A stretch of DNA of 64,000 bases from Mesorhizobium sp. M2A.F.Ca.ET.046.03.2.1 (GTDB lineage Bacteria > Pseudomonadota > Alphaproteobacteria > Rhizobiales > Rhizobiaceae), in contig NZ_CP034449.1 of assembly GCF_003952425.1 (NCBI RefSeq), forward strand, positions 2,914,001-2,978,000, given 5' to 3'. A program made the position numbers and the translations under genes. Positions within the stretch are counted from its first letter, which is position 1, and every line of letters begins with the position of its first letter. This document shows, one piece after another, positions 30,678 to 40,001 of the stretch. The notes beneath the pieces were generated by a model, which saw only the letters and a program-made list of their open reading frames with translations, made no database searches and had not been told where the DNA came from.

Positions 30678-32478
30678 TTAACCGGCTTGTCTGACGCGAT
30701 AGAGCTCGATCGGGCTGCCCTTGGTCTCGCTGACCGGCTCGAGCCAGTCCGGCACGCTGCCGCGCAGCAGCCCGGCCAGGAAGCCCTGTGGCGCCTTTTG
30801 GGTCAGGGTCCGGCTCTCGCCATTGCCGGGGCAGATGGCGACGAGGCCGACACGATGCGCCTCGACGATCCGCCGCGCGTCATCGGCCGAGCCGAGAAAG
30901 GCGTCCAGCGCCAGGAGATTGCCGGCGACGTTGCGATGATAGGGGCCAGCGAAGACCTTGTGGCCGCTATAGACGAGGATCGGCGCGCCGAGATTGGAGA
31001 TCGCAAGCACGGTCGTGCCGGTCATGCCGCCAAGCGGCGCGAAGGTGGCCTTCTTCTGGCAGGCCTTGTCCATCGCGCCGCGGTCGGCGACAGCCGGTCC
31101 TTTTTTCGAACGCCACCGAGGCGGCGGCGGCAACGCCGGTCCAGACCGGGTTGATCGAGACCAGCCAGACGGCCGCGAGGCGCAGCGCCACGCCGGGCGA
31201 AGAGCCGGCTTCCGCCCGCGCCCGCCATTTCGCGATCCAGGCCGACAGCGGAATGACCGCGAAGGCGATCGAGAAGGTGGTGCCGCGCAGCTGCCAGGCG
31301 CCGACCACGAAGGAGACGGCGAGCAGCGCCGCGACGAGGCTGTCCTGCCGCCGCCAGCCGCCACGGCGGAAGCGCAACGCCATCAGGATGATCGCGACCA
31401 GCGGCGTCGCATAACGCGCCGCAACGCGCGCCGGATCATGGACGAGCTGCGTGAACAGCGACTGGGCCTCGTCGATATGGTCGAGCCACAGTTCCTTCAG
31501 GCGCGGGTCGAGATTGGCATAGGGCGCCGAGAGGCATTGCGGGAACAGCGCCGCCACGACCGCGCCGAGGACGACGCCCAGCGCGGCAAGCAACGCCAGC
31601 CCGCGCTGCCGGCTGCCGGCGGCGGGCTCGACCAAGGCGATCGCCGCCAGCCCGACGCCGGCGATGGCGGCGACGACGAACTGCGCGACGGAGAAGGCAT
31701 CGCACTCAGCCACGCCCCAGGCGGAGGGCGGGATGGTGGCGACGAAGACAAGCGCCCCGACGCCGGCGAAGCCGAGGCCAAAATCGCGGGCGATTGTCCG
31801 CTCGCCGCTCGGATCGGCGACGAACAGCAGCGACACGCAGACCCCGATGGTGGCGACATAGGGCACGGTTTCCATGCCGACGGCGAGCGTCAGCGCCGCG
31901 GAGAGGCCGGACAACAGCGCGGCCCAGCGCCAGGCAGGCGCCTCGAGCAGCAAAGCGAGGCTCGCCATGGTGAGCATCAGCTGGACGTTGTGGTGATCGA
32001 GCGCGCCGGGGTCATAAATGCCGAGAAAATAATAGCCGGCGCCGCCGACCAGGATGGCGGGCAGCGCCGCGCCGGCGCCGCCGAAGCTGCGCGCGGCGCG
32101 AGCGGTGAAGAACAGGGTCGACCAGAAGAGCAGCGCCGGCCACAGCACCTGCGCCACGTCCTCGGCAAGCGGCCTGCTGCCGGTCAGCGCCGAGGCGGCA
32201 AGCACGATCGCGGCGATCGGCGCATCCACCAGCCTGGACCAGTGCATGACGAAGCCGCCTTCCAGCCCCATGCGATACTGGTGAAGGTCGAACCAGCCCT
32301 GACCGGCAAGCAGGTCGCGGACCTCGACGAGGCGCAGCAGATTGTCGTTGTCGCCGCCGGCATCAGTCAGTTGGCCAAAGCCGGTCCACGCATCGGCGGC
32401 GAGCGCGAGCAGGGCGGCAAGCAGTGCCAGCACGAGGTCGGATTTCCACGCGGCGGCGCCGTTCTCGGCTGTGCCCAT
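30678..32478 (-). pseudogene. Polytopic membrane protein (glycosyltransferase-like) with a frame break at an A6 tract
   Basis: Frame 1 from ATG 32478 codes a polytopic protein (GQLTDAGGDNDNLLRLVEVRD, given in part, then about ten TM segments) to AAASVAFEK. The sense continues in another frame as GPAVADRGAMDKACQKK to the TAA at 30678, about 600 aa in all. The switch is at six A (31101-31106 on the plus strand as T6); five A would restore one frame. The periplasmic DxD-like and HWSRL segments resemble lipid-linked sugar glycosyltransferases found next to GT2 and GtrA genes, which are present divergently. AAGGTC precedes ATG 32478. True pseudogene, slippage gene or sequence error cannot be separated here. 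Confidence 0.75.
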
Positions 32479-32603
32479 GCCGTGACCTTTGACGGGAGAG
32501 GATCGGTTTAAACCTAGCCTTAACGGCTTCAATAAATAGTAAAACGGCTCGACGGGACCGGCATCAGGCCGGCCGGAGGCTGGTCGGGCGCCCGGAGACA
32601 GAC

Positions 32604-33608
32604 ATGCCGCATGCAGTCCGCCACGAGCCGGTCATCGCCGTGCTCCTGCCTTGCTACAATGAGGAGCTCACGATCGGCGAGGTCGTGCGGCGCTTCCGCG
32701 AGACCCTGCCGTCGGCCGCGATCTATGTCTACGACAACAATTCCAAGGACCTCACGGCGCTGAAGGCCCGCGCAGCCGGCGCCATCGTCGTGCGCGAGCC
32801 GCGCCAGGGCAAGGGCAATGTGGTGCGGCGCATGTTCGCCGACATCGATGCCGACATCTATGTGATGGCCGACGGCGACGGCACCTATGCGCCGGAAGAC
32901 TCGCCGCAGCTGATCAACGTGCTGCAGACCGAGCGCTCGGACATGGTGGTGGGCACCAGGCGCGGCGTGACCGACGATGCCGGCCGCAACGGCCACGCCT
33001 TCGGCAACCACATCTTCAACCGGCTCTACAAAGGCCTGTTCGGGACCGATTTCACCGACATCTTCTCCGGCTACCGGGTGTTTTCGCGCCGCTTCGTCAA
33101 AAGCTTCCCGGCCGTGTCCGGCGGCTTCGAGATCGAGACCGAGATGTCGGTGCATGCCTCGCAGCTGAAGCTGCCGGTGAGCGAGATGGCGCTGGATTAC
33201 GGCCGCCGCCCGGAAGGCTCGTCGTCGAAACTGTCGACCTTCCGCGACGGCGCCAGGATCCTGTGGATGTTCGCCATGCTGGTGAAGGAGACGCAGCCGC
33301 TGCGCTTCTTCGGCACCTTCGCGCTGTTCTTTCTGGCGGCGAGCATCGGCCTGATGATCCCGGTGGTCATCGAATTCGCCGAGACAGGGCTCGTGCCGCG
33401 GATGCCGACCTGGGTGCTGTCGATCGGCATGCTGCTTCTGGCCATGCTCTCGATGATGACCGGGCTGATCCTCGATTCGGTCTCGCGCGGCCGCGCCGAG
33501 CAGAAGCGCATCTTCTACCTGTCGATTTCCTCAGCCCGGGCGGAGCGCGGGGTACCGGCACAGGCCTCGCCGAAAAGCGAGCCGGGCAAGGCCCCAAGGG
33601 CGGCATAG
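32604..33608 (+). CDS. GT2 family glycosyltransferase with C-terminal membrane segments
   Basis: A 334-aa inverting GT-A transferase of the polyprenol-phosphate sugar synthase type. It has VLLPCYNEE at the N-terminus, DNNSKD, the metal-binding DGDGTY (DxD) and the acceptor-loop segment FTDIFSGYR. Two hydrophobic segments (about 235-255 and 270-295) anchor it in the membrane. The GtrA gene follows by 11 bp, the usual partner for flipping or delivering the lipid-linked sugar. Likely used for cell-surface glycan or lipid modification. Confidence 0.88.
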   Translation: MPHAVRHEPVIAVLLPCYNEELTIGEVVRRFRETLPSAAIYVYDNNSKDLTALKARAAGAIVVREPRQGKGNVVRRMFADIDADIYVMADGDGTYAPEDSPQLINVLQTERSDMVVGTRRGVTDDAGRNGHAFGNHIFNRLYKGLFGTDFTDIFSGYRVFSRRFVKSFPAVSGGFEIETEMSVHASQLKLPVSEMALDYGRRPEGSSSKLSTFRDGARILWMFAMLVKETQPLRFFGTFALFFLAASIGLMIPVVIEFAETGLVPRMPTWVLSIGMLLLAMLSMMTGLILDSVSRGRAEQKRIFYLSISSARAERGVPAQASPKSEPGKAPRAA

Positions 33609-33619
33609 GGGGCGGCATA

Positions 33620-33994
33620 GTGGGCCGCCTCTTCCGCTTCACTCTTGCCGGCGGCATCGGCTTCGCCGCGGATGCGGCGGCGCTCTGGCTGCTGCTTGCC
33701 GCCACGCCGCTTGGCGCGCTTTCGGCGCGCGTGCTGTCGATCGGCTTCGCGCTCTGCGTCACGTGGCAGATCAACCGCCATGTGACCTTCGCGCCGTCGA
33801 GCCGGAGCATCGCTGAGGAAGGCGCCCGCTATGGCGGCGTCGGCATCGCCACCAGCATCTTCAACTATCTGGTCTACTGCGCCGTCCTGCTCGCTCTGCC
33901 GGCCCTGCCGCCGCTGGCAGCGCTCGCCATCGCCTCGATCGTTGCCATGACGCTGTCCTTCCTGGGCTATTCCAGGCTGGTCTTCGACCGCTGA
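33620..33994 (+). CDS. GtrA family membrane protein
   Basis: A 124-aa protein with four hydrophobic segments and the family pattern [21 protein letters not shown] (given in part) and WQINRHVTF. The start is GTG 33620, preceded by GGGGGCGG; a longer frame inside the GT2 gene is a shadow. GtrA proteins are thought to move polyprenyl-phosphate sugars across the membrane, in keeping with the GT2 gene just upstream. Its stop codon is the first bases of the MITE-like repeat that follows. Confidence 0.87.
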   Translation: MGRLFRFTLAGGIGFAADAAALWLLLAATPLGALSARVLSIGFALCVTWQINRHVTFAPSSRSIAEEGARYGGVGIATSIFNYLVYCAVLLALPALPPLAALAIASIVAMTLSFLGYSRLVFDR

Positions 33995-34134
33995 GACCGC
34001 TTGGAAATTCCACTCTGGCGGCTATCTGTTGGCGGCTTCTCCGCTTCCGGTGCTCACGGACGCGAAGTCCGCTCCGCTCCGGTTCTCAAAACCACCACCA
34101 TATGACTCGCCAGAGCGAATTTCGAAACGGTCTC
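33993..34134. repeat. MITE-like element with 27-28-bp imperfect terminal inverted repeats
   Basis: Left arm 33993-34020 and right arm 34108-34134 are inverted copies with about 24 matches over 28 columns: GAGACCG..TT.GAAATTC...CTCTGGCG. The 87-bp centre has a short hairpin CGGACgcgaaGTCCG. No coding potential is seen. It sits between GtrA and gshB, and its left end overlaps the GtrA stop codon. No target duplication is obvious. Confidence 0.7.
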
Positions 34135-34217
34135 TAAGCTTCTGCACCAAGCGAGCACGATTGGCAGGAGCCGCCGATTTCCTTATATCGACGGCTGAGT
34201 TTCCCCGGAGAGGAAAA

Positions 34218-35159
34218 ATGCCGCTCAAGATCGCCGTCCAGATGGACCATGTCTCCACCGTGTCGATCGCCGGCGACACCAGCTTCGCGGTGTCGCTGGA
34301 AGCGCAGCGGCGCGGCCACAAGCTTTTCCACTACACGCCCGACCGGCTGTCGATGCGGGACGGCAAGGTGTTCGCGCGCGTCGAGGAGATGCAGGTGCGC
34401 GACGAGAAGGGCAACCATTATTCGCTGGGCGAGAAGGTGCGCACCGATCTCTCCGAGATGGACGTGGTGCTGCTGAGGCAGGATCCACCCTTCGACATGA
34501 ACTACATCACCACCACACACATATTGGAGCGCATCCATCCGAAGACGCTGGTGGTCAACGATCCGGCCTGGGTGCGCAACAGCCCGGAAAAGATTTTCGT
34601 CACCGAGTTCCCGGACCTGATGCCGGAAACGCTGATCACCAAGGATCCCCAGGAGGTGGCGGCCTTCCGCAAGGAATTCGGCGACATCATCGTCAAGCCG
34701 CTCTACGGCAATGGCGGCGCCGGCATCTTCCACCTGCACGAGGCCGACCGCAACCTCGCCTCGCTGCTCGAGATGTTCGGCCAGCTGTTCCGCGAGCCCT
34801 ATATCGTGCAGCGCTACCTCAAGGACGTGCGCAAGGGCGACAAGCGCATCATCCTGATCGACGGCGAGCCGGTCGGCGCCATCAACCGCGTGCCGGCCGA
34901 GCACGATTCGCGCTCCAACATGCATGTCGGCGGCCGCGCCGAGAAAACCGAGCTGACCGAGCGCGAACGCGAGATCTGCGCCCGCATCGGGCCTTCCCTG
35001 AAAGAACGCGGCTTCATCCTGGTCGGCATCGACGTGATCGGCGACTACATGACCGAGATCAACGTCACCTCGCCGACCGGCATCCGCGAGGTCAAGCGCT
35101 TTGGCGGGGCGGATATCGCGGCCCTGTTCTGGGATTGCGTGGAGGAGAAGCGGGGGTAA
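34218..35159 (+). CDS. gshB: Glutathione synthetase
   Basis: A 313-aa ATP-grasp ligase that joins gamma-glutamylcysteine and glycine to make glutathione. Family segments are visible: [12 protein letters not shown] (substrate loop), [27 protein letters not shown] (ATP lysine and Gly-rich loop), and [13 protein letters not shown] (Mg ligands). GGAGAGGAAAA precedes ATG 34218. In rhizobia gshB often lies close to comM, and a comM fragment is indeed found 1.3 kb downstream. Confidence 0.96.
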   Translation: MPLKIAVQMDHVSTVSIAGDTSFAVSLEAQRRGHKLFHYTPDRLSMRDGKVFARVEEMQVRDEKGNHYSLGEKVRTDLSEMDVVLLRQDPPFDMNYITTTHILERIHPKTLVVNDPAWVRNSPEKIFVTEFPDLMPETLITKDPQEVAAFRKEFGDIIVKPLYGNGGAGIFHLHEADRNLASLLEMFGQLFREPYIVQRYLKDVRKGDKRIILIDGEPVGAINRVPAEHDSRSNMHVGGRAEKTELTEREREICARIGPSLKERGFILVGIDVIGDYMTEINVTSPTGIREVKRFGGADIAALFWDCVEEKRG

Positions 35160-35351
35160 TTCTCTTCACGATGCAGGCGGCGTTCCATCGGGCCCGTCGT
35201 GTCGCCGAATAAGGTAACGGGGCTTCCGCCTGCAGTGGACGACGAACTATTTTGGGGGGCGAGATGCCAATGTGCTGCCTATGACCGGAAATGCTCCCGC
35301 GCTCTATCCACAACTGGGCCTGACTCCCCGTTTTCCAAGGCTCGCAATTTC

Positions 35352-36332
35352 ATGGTAATTGTCACCGCAAGCGACAATAACTTTGTGCCCGGGCTTTTTC
35401 TATTCATCTTTTCTGCCTGGATTCATAATCGCGAGGCGAAATTCGTCGTCATCGATGCAGGAATAGAGCCTGCGAGCGTGATAGAGCTTCGCCGTTTTTG
35501 CGAACGAAACGGAATTGACTGTCAGTTGGTGCAAGCGGACGGCAAGCGGATTTCCGATCTGCCGACAAGAGGCAAGCTGCTGACGACGGCCGCATATGCC
35601 CGAATACTCATTCCCGAGATATTGCCTGATTGCGACAAGGCCATCTATTTGGATGCGGATACGCTGGTGGTGTCCGATCTCGGTGCCCTCTGGTTGGCGG
35701 ACCTGGGCGACAATTTGGTCGCCGGCGTGGTTGACGGCTTCGTCGAGCAGGAGGAACTCGACGACATCGAAATGTCCCGGAATGAATATATCAATTCCGG
35801 CGTTCTGGTGATGAATCTCGTCGCCTGGCGCAGGGAAGGCATTGCGGACAGGGTCTTTGCGACGGTTCGTGAAACCGCCAAGTCGCGATACCTCGACCAG
35901 ACGGCCTTGAACACGGTGGTGCGCGGACGAGTTCTCTTCCTCGGCAGGGAATGGAATTTCTTTTCAGAGCGCTATGTGGAAATCGAACGGCGACTTCCCA
36001 AGGTGATCCACTATGCAGGGTCGGCCAAGCCCTGGCGCTACAGGCGCGTGCCTTTTGCCGATGTTTTCAATTTCTACAGAACCCTGTCGGGTTCGGATAT
36101 CCCGGAGGGGACGCTGCTTTTGAAATCCGCTCGTAGGCGCAAGATGATCCTTGGCCTTATCGGGCTGCGCAGAAAATACTGGTCCTCCGCCCTGGCGACT
36201 TACTACTACCACCGTCGATTTACCAAGCCGCATCTGCGAAGCCTTGGTAAGATGTTCTCGAAGGTTCCGTTGCCGCCGCAGCACTCGACTGCCGCGCGGG
36301 AACGAGACGCGCAGTTGCTGACGTTCTCGTAA
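35352..36332 (+). CDS. GT8 family glycosyltransferase
   Basis: A 326-aa retaining transferase. The DxD metal motif is in IYLDADTLV (about residue 99). The NSGVLVMNL and KVIHYAGSAKPW segments match the LgtC/GT8 fold; the latter holds the late His and Lys donor contacts. ATG 35352 gives the usual family start MVIVTASDNNF, but the frame is open back to a GTG at 35199, so the start is uncertain. Base composition is lower in GC than the genes before it. It lies outside the comM junction, so it is an older acquisition than the element that follows. Confidence 0.85.
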   Translation: MVIVTASDNNFVPGLFLFIFSAWIHNREAKFVVIDAGIEPASVIELRRFCERNGIDCQLVQADGKRISDLPTRGKLLTTAAYARILIPEILPDCDKAIYLDADTLVVSDLGALWLADLGDNLVAGVVDGFVEQEELDDIEMSRNEYINSGVLVMNLVAWRREGIADRVFATVRETAKSRYLDQTALNTVVRGRVLFLGREWNFFSERYVEIERRLPKVIHYAGSAKPWRYRRVPFADVFNFYRTLSGSDIPEGTLLLKSARRRKMILGLIGLRRKYWSSALATYYYHRRFTKPHLRSLGKMFSKVPLPPQHSTAARERDAQLLTFS

Positions 36333-36427
36333 TGTTCTTGCCCAAAGCGAAAATCTGTGGTTGTCTAGCCTGATTTCACTCGCGGCCTGATCGCAAGGCC
36401 ATGTGAGCTGGTATTCCGGGGGCTTAA

Positions 36428-36550
36428 ATGGTGGCGCGGGTTCGCACGGTGGCTTTCCAGGGCATCGAGGCCTTGCCGGTCGATGTCCAGGTGATGGTCG
36501 GGCCTGGCAAGGTCGGCATGCAGATGGTAAGGCGGATTAATGTCTTCTAA
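36428..36550 (+). pseudogene. comM: 5' fragment of comM/yifB (Mg-chelatase-like AAA ATPase), interrupted
   Basis: The first codons read MVARVRTVAFQGIEALPVD then VQVMVGPGKVGMQMV, which matches the N-terminus of alphaproteobacterial ComM/YifB proteins. The family would continue with VGLPDKAV; here it changes to RRINVF and a stop. The break is therefore at about 36525-36535, after roughly 35 codons of a gene normally about 510 codons long. A large serine recombinase gene starts 67 bp later. I see no 3' comM segment in the rest of the window. Confidence 0.85.
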
Positions 36551-36616
36551 GTCGATGGTCAGTCCTGACGCCAAAGCTCGTTGAGCTTGAATTTCTGCCG
36601 GTCTACATAGCGTCGT

Positions 36617-38428
36617 ATGGCTTCTGAATTTTCCGGTCCGCTGGCTTATTCCTACATCCGAATGTCCACGGACATTCAATTGCGAGGCGACAGCCTCCGA
36701 AGGCAAGAGCAGGCCTCAAAGAGGTATGCCGAGCAGCACGACCTACAGCTTGTTGAAGATTTCAAGCTTGAGGATATTGGCGTCTCAGCGTTCAAGGGCG
36801 CCAACGTCTCATCGGGGGCACTCGGGAGATTTCTGGAGCTTGTAAGGGCCGGGCAGATCGCCAAGGGCTCATATCTGCTGGTCGAGTCGTTGGATCGTAT
36901 CAGCCGTCAGCAGATACTCGATTCCGTGCCGATATTTTTCGACATTGTGAAGGGCGGAATCAATGTCGTTACCCTCGCCGATAATCACGTCTACCGAGCC
37001 GGCGATACCAACGTTGCCGACGTAATCTACTCGGTTGTCGTCCTAGGTCGAGCTTATGAGGAGTCCAAGACCAAGAGCATACGAGTTGGCGCGGCTTGGG
37101 AGAACAAGCGGAAGAATGCCGCTAGCAGGAAACTGACCAAGGTCTGCCCAGCTTGGTTATTATTGCAGGAGGATCGAACGGGTTTTGACTTGATCCCCGA
37201 AAGGGTCGAAGTTGTCCGCCAGATTTTCCAGTTAGCCGACACAGGGAATGGGTCCTTTTCCATCGCGCGTCGGCTCAATCAGTCAGCCATTCAAACATTC
37301 ACAAAATCGAATGGCTGGCACGAATCATACGTCACCAAGATCCTCAACAATCGAGCTGTGCTGGGAGAGTTTCAGCCGCATCGCTACGATGACCATGGGG
37401 ATCGTGTTCCGCACGGCGAACCGGTGGCGGGGTACTTTCCGAAGGTCATTGAAGAGGACCAGTTCCATCGAGTCCAAGCCTCGCGCCGAAGGAGACTCGT
37501 GGAAGGGGCCGGACGAAAGGGCCCTGAATACCGGAATCTATTCACTAAAATAGCCAAATGCGAGTACTGCGGCGCCCCGATGAGGTTCGTCCACAAAGGG
37601 CGCCCGCCCAAGGGGTCGCAGGCGCTGAAATGTACAAACGCCGTTCGCGGTCTCGGGTGTGAAAGCATCAGTTGGAGATATTCCGATTTCGAGACGTCGT
37701 TTCTCTATTTCGTCAAAGAAATCGACCTCACAGCCACGTTGAGAGCTGCGGCTGAGAATTCCGAGCGCGCATCGGTCGAACAGCAAATCACGGCTATCGA
37801 GGAAAAGATTCGCCAACTCAGTGCCAAGCGGGAGCGGATTTTCGATCTGTTGACCGAGCCGGGATCATCCACGGCCTTCATCAAGGGCAAGCTCGACGAA
37901 TGTGAAGCGTCAATCGCTACCGAAGAGGCTCTAATCGCGGAAATCCGTGAACAAAGATCGATGGCGGACATGCTACCAACCCTCTCTGCCGATGAGTTGC
38001 GTTCATTGATCGCGTCGGTTCAGGATATGTCCGCCCCAGACATTTTTGAGCGACGTGCGGCAGTGGCAAATCGCCTGAGCATACTGGTTACTTCATTGAG
38101 GATAGCGGCAGATGGTAGGCGGCCCAAAATGAAGGGGATTAGGACCTTCTTGGAAAGCCAGGAGCTAAGCCCAGCTGAACGGGATCGATTGATCGACCAC
38201 ATCGAGAAGTCCAACGAGGAAGGGCAGCGGTACAATCGAAGCTTCAAGGTGATGCTAGCCGACGGGGTTTCTCGCTATGTCGTCGTCAGAAGTGACGAAC
38301 CGACCGACATAATTGCAGAGGTTCTGGTCGACAAAGACGGCGGAATCTCCGGCAGCGATCGCGGGATGCCGATTGGCTGGTCTGAGGGGTGGGACAACAT
38401 ATTCGACGAGCCTGCTTCGGTGCAGTGA
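36617..38428 (+). CDS. Large serine recombinase (integrase of the element)
   Basis: A 603-aa recombinase. The catalytic resolvase domain (about 8-155) has the nucleophile Ser17 in YIRMST and the arginines of SLDRISR. A Recombinase domain follows (about 160-270), then a zinc ribbon (CEYC at about 314-317, further Cys near 338 and 347) and a coiled coil (about 375-450, EEKIRQLSAKRERI). It starts 67 bp after the comM fragment, the typical place of an integrase next to its attachment site. It should catalyse unidirectional attP x attB insertion and needs a directionality factor to excise, not recognised here. Confidence 0.93.
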   Translation: MASEFSGPLAYSYIRMSTDIQLRGDSLRRQEQASKRYAEQHDLQLVEDFKLEDIGVSAFKGANVSSGALGRFLELVRAGQIAKGSYLLVESLDRISRQQILDSVPIFFDIVKGGINVVTLADNHVYRAGDTNVADVIYSVVVLGRAYEESKTKSIRVGAAWENKRKNAASRKLTKVCPAWLLLQEDRTGFDLIPERVEVVRQIFQLADTGNGSFSIARRLNQSAIQTFTKSNGWHESYVTKILNNRAVLGEFQPHRYDDHGDRVPHGEPVAGYFPKVIEEDQFHRVQASRRRRLVEGAGRKGPEYRNLFTKIAKCEYCGAPMRFVHKGRPPKGSQALKCTNAVRGLGCESISWRYSDFETSFLYFVKEIDLTATLRAAAENSERASVEQQITAIEEKIRQLSAKRERIFDLLTEPGSSTAFIKGKLDECEASIATEEALIAEIREQRSMADMLPTLSADELRSLIASVQDMSAPDIFERRAAVANRLSILVTSLRIAADGRRPKMKGIRTFLESQELSPAERDRLIDHIEKSNEEGQRYNRSFKVMLADGVSRYVVVRSDEPTDIIAEVLVDKDGGISGSDRGMPIGWSEGWDNIFDEPASVQ

Positions 38429-38671
38429 CCGGGGATTTCTCACCCAAGTCGAGAGTTTCGCGATCTCTTCATCATAAATAGCCGGGCCGCCTATCCGGCC
38501 ATCACCTTAGAACCTTCAGAACAGCCTTTCCCTCGTTTCTCAGTTTTCACATGCGACACCGGTTTTCGAGCCGTGCCGACGGCTTATCCTCGCACGACTT
38601 CGAACACCCAAATCCATTTTCGCCCACCGCATTTCCGATGGGTCTGTATCCCTTTGAAAAAGACCAAGCTC

Positions 38672-39328
38672 ATGTTCCAGACCGTCTCAAACCCCTCTCC
38701 TACTTCCATTACGTCACAGTATGCATCCTGGTTCGACGACCGGATCGATCAGTTCATCGACGAGCACAAAGGCAGGTTCGATTCCGTCTCAACATTCCCG
38801 AAACGGAATGGGTACTTCATCACGATCTCATTCGATCACAGCAGTCGCAATCTGCGGCTAAAAGGTTCCGCCTCAATCGACATTCCCAAGGCGAAATCGG
38901 TGCTGGATACGTTCACCGACATATATAATTTCACCTGCCGGCAACTGATAGGACGTAACTACCATCGACCGTCATTCGACCCCCTAAAGCCATTGGCAAT
39001 CGGTTGCCTGGACATGAATGGATCGAGATATTGGAGATCGATGGGTCAGCTGGAAAACCCACATATCCATTCGATCTGGATTTTCGGGGATGAAGTTCGA
39101 GAGGGCTTTCAAAAACTAATCGCCGACACAGAACGGTTCTCAGCCTTCAAGGAACGGTTCTCGATAAGGGAGATGGATATCCAGGCTCTGGATCACGACC
39201 ATCGAAATTCGACGGGTGAGGGTCGTGCCACTTCGTACATGGCGAAATTCATAGGGCACAATAATTCGGAGCTTTTGGTCGGTGACGATTTCAGGGTGCT
39301 GCCGATACCGCGTGCAACCTTGTATTGA
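38672..39328 (+). CDS. Putative HUH rolling-circle replication endonuclease
   Basis: A 218-aa protein with the three rolling-circle Rep motifs in order: FITISFD (about residue 48), the HUH histidines in NPHIHSIWIF (about 128) and the tyrosine motif ATSYMAKF (about 187). A lysine three residues after the Tyr fits plasmid Rep-type enzymes. ATG 38672 is chosen at the start of the folded part; the frame is open 33 codons upstream. Located after the integrase, it may nick an origin for replication or mobilisation. Overall similarity to known families is weak by eye, so the function is motif-based. Confidence 0.65.
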   Translation: MFQTVSNPSPTSITSQYASWFDDRIDQFIDEHKGRFDSVSTFPKRNGYFITISFDHSSRNLRLKGSASIDIPKAKSVLDTFTDIYNFTCRQLIGRNYHRPSFDPLKPLAIGCLDMNGSRYWRSMGQLENPHIHSIWIFGDEVREGFQKLIADTERFSAFKERFSIREMDIQALDHDHRNSTGEGRATSYMAKFIGHNNSELLVGDDFRVLPIPRATLY

Positions 39329-39579
39329 CCCTTGAGGAAACCGCGGCAGCTGCCCACCACAATTCGCAGCTTTCTCGTTGGCGAACTCAGCCGTTATGCG
39401 ACTGGGGCGTAACGATTCAAAGCGACCCGAGACAAAAACCGCTCCCGTTCAGGCGAATCGACGTGCTGTTGATAGCCAACATAGATGATCCAAAATCATC
39501 CAATTGGTGGATAGAAGCATTTTGGGCCGGTGCTACATTGTTGCGAGGGTGGCAACCTGGTTTTGCTCGGGGGTTAATC

Positions 39580-39816
39580 ATGAGCAAGACAATCATTGCT
39601 GTCGTCGTCCTCGCGATAAGCGTCGGCTATGCCGAAGCCAAGGGCAGCAAGGTACAAACCGCGAGGCCCTCGCACGCGACATTCCAGACCCGCCCGCCGT
39701 GCACTTCGTCAAGCGCACTATTTGAAGTTCTCAGCAGCTCGTGTTTTCTCGTCCAAGGCTCGATGATCTATGGCGACATCGCCGAGCTTTCTCAAATAAA
39801 TACTATCGGCTGGTAG
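39580..39816 (+). CDS. Small secreted protein of unknown function
   Basis: A 78-aa protein with a clear signal peptide (MSKTIIAVVVLAISVGYAEA, cleavage after AEA) and a short mature part with two cysteines (PPCTSS and SSCFLV) that could pair. TCGGGGG lies ahead of the ATG. I do not recognise the family. It stands alone between the HUH gene and the ChaC gene. Confidence 0.55.
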   Translation: MSKTIIAVVVLAISVGYAEAKGSKVQTARPSHATFQTRPPCTSSSALFEVLSSSCFLVQGSMIYGDIAELSQINTIGW

Positions 39817-40001
39817 CCGGGCTAAAAACTGGGCGAAGAACCCAGACCACCGGGCCGTTCCAAGGCAACCCAATACTACGCCAGCCGGCGCAACCTGCGC
39901 TGACGTCGAATTCGTCCCGCGAAGATAGTTTGCGCCGCATGCCGACTACGATCAGGCCCCACGCGTCGGCGAACTCTGAGTTCGCCCCGCCAGCGGCTCA
40001 G

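Noticed and set aside
29061..31154. A 697-codon plus-strand frame opposite the GGDEF-EAL gene
   Set aside because: It is antisense to clear GGDEF and EAL motifs and has the Arg/Asp/Ala-rich composition of a GC-rich shadow.
30994..32511. A 505-codon plus-strand frame opposite the membrane protein gene
   Set aside because: Its composition (runs of R, D, Q, G) is that of a shadow; the opposite strand codes for regular TM segments.
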